This document shows, piece after piece, positions 1 to 5,518 of a DNA stretch of 7,172 nucleotides. The stretch comes from Pseudomonadota bacterium. GTDB lineage: Bacteria; Pseudomonadota; Gammaproteobacteria; Steroidobacterales; Steroidobacteraceae. Positions within the stretch are counted from its first letter, which is position 1; each line of letters opens with the position of its first letter. The stretch lies in NCBI GenBank assembly GCA_003242275.1, contig QGUX01000186.1, forward strand, positions 1-7,172, in the 5' to 3' direction. The notes beneath the pieces were generated by a model. It was not told the origin of the DNA, ran no database searches, and was given only the letters and a program-made list of their open reading frames with translations. The position numbers were made by a program, and so were the translations under genes.

Positions 1-19
1 CTGTGTCAGACGGGGCTCT
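1..19 (-). terminator. Possible left part of an intrinsic terminator after argH, cut by the window edge
   Basis: Downstream of the argH stop the minus strand reads AGAGCCCCGTCTG, then ACA, then CAG at the very edge. CTG and CAG can pair around an ACA loop, which would be the tip of a GC-rich hairpin whose right arm would be CAGACGGGGCTCT beyond the edge. Only three base pairs are actually visible, so this is a guess from the shape of the left arm and its position 12 nt after the stop. Confidence 0.35.
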
Positions 20-31
20 TCGGTGACCAGA

Positions 32-1222
32 CTACTTCTCGAGTTCTTGAGCTATTCGGCGGTACGCTTCCCGGAAGGGGATTCCGTGGCGAAGTGAAAG
101 TTCATAGGCTTGGTCCGCTGCATGGATCGCGGCATTGGTTTTATGTCGAATGGTGTCTTCGTTGAAGTGGACAGCTGAGAGAGCCGGGCTAGTGATATCG
201 AGCGTTTGTGCGCAGAGATCTATGCCGCGAAACAGCGGAAACTTCAACAACTGCAAATCCCGCTGATACCCCGACGGCAGCTTCGCAAAAATCCCCAGCG
301 CCTCCACCAGGCACCCATGCGCCGTCGCTGTCCTTCCCCGGATCAACTCGAACACATCCGGATTCCGCTTCTGCGGCATGATCGATGAGCCGGTGGTAAA
401 CGCATCCGGCAGCTTCACGAAAGCGAACTCCTGCGTATAGAACAGCAGCAGGTCGCTTGCCAGCCGTCCCAGGTCCTGCATCGTCAGGGCGATCTCGAAC
501 AGCACCTGGCTCTCGGCCTTGCCGCGCGAGAGCTGCACCGCCGTCACCGGCTCGTGCACGCTGGCAAAGCCCATCTCCTTGGCCGTCATCTCCCGGTCCA
601 GCTTCAGCGCCGGCGCGCCATACCCGGCCGCCGAGCCCAGCGGGCTCTTGTCGATCCGCCGCAGCGTGGCGCGCAGCCCGGCCGCATCATCCCTGAGCTC
701 GTTGGCGAACCCGCCCGCCCACAGCTTCACCGAGCTGGGCATGGCCTGCTGCATGTGGGTGTAGCCGGGCAGGGCGATGTCGCCCTGGCGGTCCACCAGC
801 CCGTCCAGGGCCTCGACCACCTTGTCCACGCCCCTGGCGAGATCCTCCACCGCATCCTTCAGGTACAGCCGCAGCGCGGTCAGCACCTGGTCATTGCGGG
901 AGCGCCCCAGGTGCACGCGGCCGCCGGCGGGGCCGATCTTCGCGGTCAGGTGCTTCTCCAGCGCGGTCTGGCCGTCCTCGTCCTCGAGGGTGATCTTCCA
1001 CTCGCCGCGGGCGTGGGCCTCGCCGACCTCGCGCAGGCCCTTCTCGATGAGCGCGAAGTCCTCCTGGCTGATGAGCCCGCGCGCGGCGAGCATGCGCGCG
1101 TGGGCAATCGACGCCTTCACGTCGTACTGCACCAGCCTTTCATCCAGCGCGTGGTCCTCTCCCGCGGTGAACGCGAGTACCCGGTCGTCCAGCGGCTGGC
1201 CCTTGTCCCAGAGGCGGCTCAT
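32..1222 (-). CDS. argH: Argininosuccinate lyase, shortened at the C-terminus
   Basis: ArgH splits argininosuccinate into arginine and fumarate, the last step. The 396-aa frame begins MSRLWDKGQP and carries HLGRSRNDQV (104-113), PGYTHMQQAMPSS (152-164), SPLGSAAGYG (193-202) and the fumarase/lyase signature TTGSSIMPQKRNPDVFEL (276-293) with the catalytic serine loop. Local similarity (LPSGYQRDLQ at 315-324, KLPDAFTTG) is to the Bacteroidota/Xanthomonas-type lyase. Two oddities are visible. The usual EDxH near residue 82 reads EDGQ, so the conserved His is a Gln. The protein ends nine residues after PFREAY, whereas relatives continue roughly 45-60 residues and include a GS-rich segment; the active-site loops are still present. 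The last ~300 bases are lower in GC and use codons such as CTT, TCA, CGA and ATA that are scarce elsewhere in the operon. A strong ribosome site supports the start. It is the last gene of the visible operon. Confidence 0.94.
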   Translation of the reverse strand: MSRLWDKGQPLDDRVLAFTAGEDHALDERLVQYDVKASIAHARMLAARGLISQEDFALIEKGLREVGEAHARGEWKITLEDEDGQTALEKHLTAKIGPAGGRVHLGRSRNDQVLTALRLYLKDAVEDLARGVDKVVEALDGLVDRQGDIALPGYTHMQQAMPSSVKLWAGGFANELRDDAAGLRATLRRIDKSPLGSAAGYGAPALKLDREMTAKEMGFASVHEPVTAVQLSRGKAESQVLFEIALTMQDLGRLASDLLLFYTQEFAFVKLPDAFTTGSSIMPQKRNPDVFELIRGRTATAHGCLVEALGIFAKLPSGYQRDLQLLKFPLFRGIDLCAQTLDITSPALSAVHFNEDTIRHKTNAAIHAADQAYELSLRHGIPFREAYRRIAQELEK

Positions 1223-1229
1223 CGGTGTT

Positions 1230-1235
1230 TCCTCT
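1230..1235 (-). promoter_or_regulatory. Ribosome binding site of argH (AGAGGA)
   Basis: AGAGGA on the minus strand lies 7 nt before the ATG at 1222, within the 26-nt gap after the argB stop. It fixes the argH start, so the short length of ArgH does not come from a missed N-terminus. Confidence 0.75.
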
Positions 1236-1248
1236 ACTTGCTCTTGCT

Positions 1249-2175
1249 TCAGGCCTTGCCGCCCTGCTGTTCGGCAGGGGTCAGCGCGTTGATGTCGTTG
1301 ACGATCAGCGTGCCCATGCCCTCGTTGGTGAATACCTCGGTGAGGATGCTGTCCTGGGCGTCGTAGGAGATCACATGCACGCGCCGCACGCCGCCGCGGA
1401 TGGCTTCCTCGATGGCCTTGGCCTTGGGCAGCATGCCGTCCTTGATGGCGCCGGACTTGCGCAGGGCGTCCAGGCCCTTGAGGTCCGTGTACGAGATCAC
1501 CGAGCCGGGATCGGCCACGTTCTCGAGGATGCCGGGGGCGCCGGTGCACAGGATGAGCTTCTCGGCCTTCAGCGCCGAGCCGATGGCGGCGGCGACGGTG
1601 TCGGCGTTGATGTTGAGGATTTGGCCCTTCTCGTCGGCCGACAGCGGGCTGACCACGGGCATCAGGCCCGAGTCGAGCAGCTTCTTCAGCACGCTCTCGT
1701 CCACCAGGTCGATGTCGCCCACGAAGCCGTAGTCGACCACCTGGCCTTCGACGTTGACGGGGCCGCGCTTGTGGGCCTTGATCAGGCCGGCATCCACGCC
1801 GGACACGCCCACGGCCTCGATCTCCAGCTCGCGGCAGATGGCCAGCAGCTTGGTGTTGATCAGGCCGTTCAGCACCATGGCGGTGGCATCCAGCGCCTTC
1901 TCGTCGGTGACGCGGCGGCCCTGGATCATCTTGGTCGGCACGCCCATGGCCTCGGTGATCTCGGTCAGCTGCGGGCCGCCGCCATGCACCATCACCACCT
2001 TGATGCCGAGGTAATGCAGGATGGCGATCTGCTCGATCAGCGCGCGGGTGGCCGCGGCATCGCCGAACACGGCGCCGCCGGCCTTGATGACGAAGGTCTT
2101 GCCCTTGTACAGGCGGATGTAAGGGGCGGCATTGCGCAGCGCGCGGACACCCAGGGACTTGTCGGGGCTGATCAT
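1249..2175 (-). CDS. argB: N-acyl-glutamate kinase (acetylglutamate kinase family)
   Basis: ArgB phosphorylates N-acyl-glutamate at the gamma-carboxylate with ATP, the usual control point of the pathway. The 308-aa frame shows the amino-acid kinase fold: FVIKAGGAVFG (28-38; Lys31), VHGGGPQ (63-69), GRRVTD (86-91; Arg88 is the expected substrate-binding Arg), LNINADTVAAA (187-197; Asn188, Asp192), DGMLPKAKA (246-254; Lys251) and GTLI (288-291). About 28 residues precede the first strand, comparable to the N-terminal helix of arginine-inhibited hexameric kinases, so feedback inhibition by arginine is plausible. Oddities: GRRVTD instead of the common GLRVTD, shared with Bacteroides ArgB as I recall it; KAGGAVF instead of K[YL]GGNAM; and TGAPG where TDVPG is usual. 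The start is supported by GAGGGA (2190-2185), 9 nt from the ATG and overlapping the end of the previous gene. The gene is intact. Confidence 0.95.
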   Translation of the reverse strand: MISPDKSLGVRALRNAAPYIRLYKGKTFVIKAGGAVFGDAAATRALIEQIAILHYLGIKVVMVHGGGPQLTEITEAMGVPTKMIQGRRVTDEKALDATAMVLNGLINTKLLAICRELEIEAVGVSGVDAGLIKAHKRGPVNVEGQVVDYGFVGDIDLVDESVLKKLLDSGLMPVVSPLSADEKGQILNINADTVAAAIGSALKAEKLILCTGAPGILENVADPGSVISYTDLKGLDALRKSGAIKDGMLPKAKAIEEAIRGGVRRVHVISYDAQDSILTEVFTNEGMGTLIVNDINALTPAEQQGGKA

Positions 2176-2180
2176 CGGTC

Positions 2181-3188
2181 TTATTCCCTCGAGGAAGAGA
2201 GCATGCGGTGCAGCACGGCCATCTGGGCCGGCATGCGGTTGTAGGCCTCGCGCAGCACCACGCTGCGCGGGCCGTCGAGCAGGGCGTCGGCCACGGCGAC
2301 ATTGCGGCGCACGGGCAGGCAGTGCATGAACCTGGCCTCGGGACGGGCGTTGGCGAACCAGCTCTCGTCCACCTTCCAGTCGGCCAGGCCCTTGCGCAGT
2401 TCCGCATCCGCCTGGGCATCGCCGTAGTGGCGCGTGGAGCCCCACTCCTTGGCATAGAGCACGTGCGCGCCCTTCATGGCGGCGGCGCGGTCGGTGGTCT
2501 CGGTGAACGAGCCGCCGGAGGCCTCGGCGAGGCGGCGCGCCTTCTCGGCCAGCGGCGCGGGGATCTCGAAGCCCTCGGGGCGGGCCACCACCACTTCCAT
2601 GCCGCGCTGCGCGGCCATGGTCATGGCGGCGGCGGGCACGGCCAGCGGCAGGGCGCGCGGGTGGTTCACCCACGACAGCACGAACTTGCCGTGGTCGGGC
2701 ACGCCCAGCTCGTCCAGGGTCTTCCAGTCGGCCAGCGCCTGGCAGGGGTGGTTCATCGCCGATTCCATGTTGATCAGCGGCTTGTCCACCAGCGCGGCGA
2801 TCTGGCTGAAGACCTTCTCGTTCAGGTCGTCCTCGAGGCTCTCCAGGCCGGCGAAGGCGCGGATGCCGATGGCATCGGCATAGGAGGCCAGCACCGGGAT
2901 GCCCTCGCGGATGTGCTCGGCGCGGTCGCCGTCCATCACCACGCCGTTGCGGGTCTCCAGTTGCCAGGTGCCGGCGCCGGGCGTGATGACGAACGAACTG
3001 CCGCCGAGCCGCGCCATGCCGGCCTGGAAGGAGGCCAGCGTGCGCAGGCTGGGGTTCATGAACAGCAGGCCCAGCACCTTGCCGGCCAGGGCCTGGCGAC
3101 GCGGCGAGCGCTCGAGTCGGCTGGCGAGCGCGACCAGGTCGCGCACGGCCAGGGGCTCGAAGTCCGCGAGATCGATGAAGCGTTTCAT
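2181..3188 (-). CDS. argF': N-acyl-ornithine carbamoyltransferase (argF' type; acetyl- or succinyl-specific)
   Basis: This 335-aa transcarbamylase belongs to the N-acyl-ornithine branch (Xanthomonas acetyl-ornithine and Bacteroides succinyl-ornithine enzymes), not classical ornithine carbamoyltransferase. It would transfer a carbamoyl group from carbamoyl phosphate to N-acyl-ornithine. Seen motifs: FMNPSLRTLASF (43-54, carbamoyl-phosphate loop), TWQLET (74-79), VVMDGDRAEHI (83-93), MNHPCQALAD (145-154), VNHPRALPLAVP (174-185), LYAKEWGS (244-251) and MHCLPVRRNVAVAD (288-301). From remembered sequences it aligns without gaps up to residue 90 with the Bacteroides fragilis enzyme: Ala90 here, Pro90 there, Glu92 in Xanthomonas. 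Position 298 is Ala, where the Xanthomonas enzyme has carboxylated Lys302. Both favour the succinyl type, but this is inference. The loop reads SLRTL, not the usual SxRTR. No clear ribosome site is seen in the 18 nt after argD. It is followed after 5 nt by argB. Confidence 0.92.
   Translation of the reverse strand: MKRFIDLADFEPLAVRDLVALASRLERSPRRQALAGKVLGLLFMNPSLRTLASFQAGMARLGGSSFVITPGAGTWQLETRNGVVMDGDRAEHIREGIPVLASYADAIGIRAFAGLESLEDDLNEKVFSQIAALVDKPLINMESAMNHPCQALADWKTLDELGVPDHGKFVLSWVNHPRALPLAVPAAAMTMAAQRGMEVVVARPEGFEIPAPLAEKARRLAEASGGSFTETTDRAAAMKGAHVLYAKEWGSTRHYGDAQADAELRKGLADWKVDESWFANARPEARFMHCLPVRRNVAVADALLDGPRSVVLREAYNRMPAQMAVLHRMLSSSRE
2185..2190 (-). promoter_or_regulatory. Ribosome binding site of argB (GAGGGA), overlapping the argF' end
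   Basis: GAGGGA lies in the last codons of argF', 9 nt before the argB ATG at 2175. This placement suggests that argB translation is coupled to argF'. Confidence 0.65.
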
Positions 3189-3206
3189 TGTTGTCTGGGA
3201 CGAGCC

Positions 3207-4382
3207 TTACCCCAGCCGCTTGAGCGCGGCGGCGAGCAGGTCGACCTCGGCCTCCTTGAGGGTGAATGGCGGCAGCAGCCGCAGCACGTGGGGATCGCCG
3301 CTGGTGCCGGTGAGGATGTCCTGTTCCATCAGCGCCTTCTGCACCTGGCTGGCGGGCACGCGCGTGATCAGGCCGGTGAGGAAACCCTCGCCCTGGTAGC
3401 CGGTCACCGGTCCCACGATGCAGGTGTCGCGGATGTACTTCGTCACGCGCCGCACGTTGGCCAGCAGGTCCTCGGCGAGGATGGCGTCGATGCAGGCCTC
3501 GATGGCGGCCGCGGCCACGGGGCCGCCGCCGAAGGTGGTGCCCAGCGCGTCGAGCTTCACGGCGGCGGCGGCCTTCTCCATCATCAGCAGCGCGCCGACG
3601 GGATAGCCATTGCCCAGTGCCTTGGCGGCGGTGATGAGGTCGGGCAGCACGCCATAGAGCTTGGCGGCGAACGGCTCGCCGCAGCGGCCGAAGCCGCACT
3701 GCACCTCGTCGAAGACCAGCACGGCGCCGGTTTCGTCGCAGCGCTGGCGCAGCGCGGTGAGGTATTCCCTGCCCAGGTCGAAGGCGCCGCCCACGCCCTG
3801 GATGGGCTCGACGATGACCGCCGCGGTCTTCTCCGTGATGCGCGCCAGCGCGGCGGTGTCACGCCGCGGGATGAACGTCACGTCGAAGGGCGTGCGCGGG
3901 AAGCCGTACCACTTCTTCGCCGCGCCCCAGGTGAGCGCGCCGGCGGCGGCGGTGCGGCCGTGGAAGCTCTGCTCCAGCGCGATCACCTCGGTGCGGCCGG
4001 GGTTGAGCGTGAACGCCATCTTCAGCGCGTTCTCGTTGGCCTCGGCGCCGCTGTTGACGAAGAACACGCTCTTCACCGGCAGGCCGGAGAAGGCGATCAG
4101 CTTCCTGGCGGCGCGCGTGCGCACGTCCAGCGGCACGGCGTTGCTCTGGAAGTTGAGGTGGCGCATCTGCTCGTTGACGGCCTTGGTCCAGGCGGGATGG
4201 CCGTAGCCCAGCGCGGCCACGGCATGGCCGCCGTACAGGTCGAGCACGCGGCGGCCGTCGCGCGTCACCAGCCACACGCCTTCGCCGCGCAGCACCTCGA
4301 GCGGGTACTGGGCGAAGACGCGCGCCAGCGGCTCGTGGGTGAGCGGGGCGGCGGTTGCGGTGTGGGCGGCTGCGGTGCTCAT
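3207..4382 (-). CDS. argD: N-acyl-ornithine aminotransferase (class III, PLP-dependent)
   Basis: ArgD transfers the amino group of glutamate to N-acyl-glutamate semialdehyde, giving N-acyl-ornithine. The 391-aa protein is a full-length class III aminotransferase: LDLYGGHAVAALGYGHP near 47-63, NSGAEANENALK (110-121), SFHGRT (139-144), VEPIQGVGG (191-199), FDEVQCGFGR (224-233) with the cofactor-contacting Asp225, the Schiff-base lysine Lys254 in TAAKALGNGYPVGA, and GTTFGGGPVA (281-290). The DLYGGHAV form is typical of Bacteroidota ArgD, as I remember it. The first ~15 residues are Ala/Thr-rich and not conserved. A good ribosome site AAGGA (4393-4389) sits 6 nt before the ATG. The 60-nt gap from argC is the largest in the operon; I see no hairpin with a T-run or convincing promoter in it. 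Overlap of substrate with succinyl-ornithine aminotransferases is known in the family, so acyl preference is not decided by sequence here. Confidence 0.96.
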   Translation of the reverse strand: MSTAAAHTATAAPLTHEPLARVFAQYPLEVLRGEGVWLVTRDGRRVLDLYGGHAVAALGYGHPAWTKAVNEQMRHLNFQSNAVPLDVRTRAARKLIAFSGLPVKSVFFVNSGAEANENALKMAFTLNPGRTEVIALEQSFHGRTAAAGALTWGAAKKWYGFPRTPFDVTFIPRRDTAALARITEKTAAVIVEPIQGVGGAFDLGREYLTALRQRCDETGAVLVFDEVQCGFGRCGEPFAAKLYGVLPDLITAAKALGNGYPVGALLMMEKAAAAVKLDALGTTFGGGPVAAAAIEACIDAILAEDLLANVRRVTKYIRDTCIVGPVTGYQGEGFLTGLITRVPASQVQKALMEQDILTGTSGDPHVLRLLPPFTLKEAEVDLLAAALKRLG

Positions 4383-4388
4383 GGGTCT

Positions 4389-4393
4389 TCCTT
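4389..4393 (-). promoter_or_regulatory. Ribosome binding site of argD (AAGGA)
   Basis: AAGGA lies 6 nt before the ATG at 4382, in the 60-nt argC-argD gap. It supports the chosen start, which adds an Ala/Thr-rich head of about 15 residues to the conserved core. Confidence 0.65.
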
Positions 4394-4442
4394 TGCGGGG
4401 CTTCCCTTCTCTTGGTGAATCCGTCTTCTGTTGCCTGGTGGT

Positions 4443-5510
4443 TCAGGTCCAGCCGGCGGCCGGCGCGGTCAGCCCCGCGGTCTCGGGCAGGCCGAGCAGG
4501 CGGTTCATCCACTGCACGGCGCCGCCGGCGGCGCCCTTGTTCAGGTTGTCCAGCACGCTCATCACGGCCACGACCTTGCCGTCGGTGGCCACGGACAGGC
4601 GCGAGTAGTTGCTGCCGGCCACGTCCTTCACCCGCGGCGGCGCGTCGGTGACGCTGACGAAGGGCGAATTCGCGTAGAAGTCCTTCAGCTGCGCCAGCAG
4701 CTCCTCGCGCGAGGCGGACTTGTTCAGGACACCCTGCACGGTCACGTGGATGCCGCGCGCGAACGGGCCGGAGTGCGGCACGAACGCGAAGTGCGCCTCC
4801 ACGCCGGTGACGGATTTCGCCACCGCGGCCACCTCGGGCGCATGGCGGTGCGCCAGCGGGTTGTAGGCGTACAGGTCGCTGTGGCGCTGCGGGTGGTGCG
4901 TGCCGTCGGTGGGCTTGCGGCCCGAGCCGGTGGAGCCGGTGACGCCGGAGACGAACAGCGTCGGCGTGGTGAGGCCCAGCTTCAGCAGCGGCACCGAGGC
5001 CAGCAGGATGGCGGAGGCGAAGCAGCCCGGGTTGCCCACATGCGGCGTGGGCGACTTCGCCAGGTGCTCGGGCAGCGCGCAGGTGAACTGCGACAGGCGG
5101 TGCGGGGCGCCGTGGTCGTGCTTGTACACGGCCTTGTAGGCCTCGTTGCTGGCGAAGCGGTAGTCGGCGGAGATGTCCACCACATGGGTGGTGACGCCGG
5201 CTTCCTCGGCCACGGTCAGCACGCGGTCGATCAGCGCCGCGGAGGCGCCATGCGGCGCGGCCGAGATGATGGCGCTGCGCGGCAGGGTCCTGATCAGCGC
5301 CTCGATTCCGGCGAGCGAGGAGAACCTCGTGTCCGGGTACACCGGCGCGAGGTGGCCGAAGTACTTCGCCACGGACTCGCCGGGCTGGCTGTCGGACAGG
5401 ATGCCGGCCAGTTCCAGGTGCGGATGCCCCGCGATCAGGCGCAGCAGCTCGCCCGACACATAGCCGGTGCCGCCGAGCACGATGGTGGGGATGCGTTGCG
5501 CCATGGTCAT
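4443..5510 (-). CDS. argC: N-acyl-gamma-glutamyl-phosphate reductase
   Basis: ArgC reduces N-acyl-glutamyl-phosphate with NADPH to the semialdehyde, the third step of the pathway. The 355-aa frame shows an N-terminal Rossmann motif GGTGYVSGELLRL (13-25), the active-site cysteine in HVGNPGCFAS (Cys163), VTGSTGSGRKP (190-200), the conserved His region NPLAHRHAPE (217-226), FVPHSGPFARGIH (243-255) and the closing DNLNKGAAGGAVQWMN (321-336). The form with STGSG and NPGCF resembles the Bacteroidota/Xanthomonas-like class. There are two in-frame ATGs, at 5510 and 5504. GAAGGA (5518-5513) lies only 2 nt from the first but 8 nt from the second, so translation more likely begins at 5504 (MAQRIPTIV...), giving 353 aa. 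The stop of the preceding gene overlaps this ribosome site, which suggests coupled translation. Catalytic residues are intact. Acetyl or succinyl preference cannot be read from this protein. Confidence 0.96.
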   Translation of the reverse strand: MTMAQRIPTIVLGGTGYVSGELLRLIAGHPHLELAGILSDSQPGESVAKYFGHLAPVYPDTRFSSLAGIEALIRTLPRSAIISAAPHGASAALIDRVLTVAEEAGVTTHVVDISADYRFASNEAYKAVYKHDHGAPHRLSQFTCALPEHLAKSPTPHVGNPGCFASAILLASVPLLKLGLTTPTLFVSGVTGSTGSGRKPTDGTHHPQRHSDLYAYNPLAHRHAPEVAAVAKSVTGVEAHFAFVPHSGPFARGIHVTVQGVLNKSASREELLAQLKDFYANSPFVSVTDAPPRVKDVAGSNYSRLSVATDGKVVAVMSVLDNLNKGAAGGAVQWMNRLLGLPETAGLTAPAAGWT

Positions 5511-5512
5511 CG

Positions 5513-5518
5513 TCCTTC
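5513..5518 (-). promoter_or_regulatory. Ribosome binding site deciding the argC start (GAAGGA)
   Basis: GAAGGA overlaps the TGA stop of the preceding gene. It is 2 nt from the ATG at 5510 and 8 nt from the in-frame ATG at 5504. The spacing favours 5504 as the main start. Confidence 0.6.

Noticed and set aside
2176..2455. Extension of the argH/argB region frames upstream into argF' as possible fusion proteins.
   Set aside because: The upstream parts are out-of-frame, Arg/Pro/Gly-rich readings of neighbouring genes. Each real gene has its own start and mostly its own ribosome site.
2181..3188. Classical ornithine carbamoyltransferase (argF) or aspartate carbamoyltransferase.
   Set aside because: Motifs MDGDxxEHI, TWQLET, HPCQALAD and HCLPVRRN fit the N-acyl-ornithine transcarbamylase branch better than either of these.
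2208..4418. A 736-codon open frame on the plus strand opposite argF' and argD.
   Set aside because: It is Gly/Ala/His/Arg/Gln-rich, without any recognisable domain, and lies antisense to two intact, well-conserved genes. Long antisense frames are expected in DNA with very high third-position GC.
4383..4442. Internal terminator, promoter or small gene in the argC-argD gap.
   Set aside because: The 60 nt contain a ribosome site but no stable hairpin with a T-run, no convincing -35/-10 pair and no room for a supported gene.
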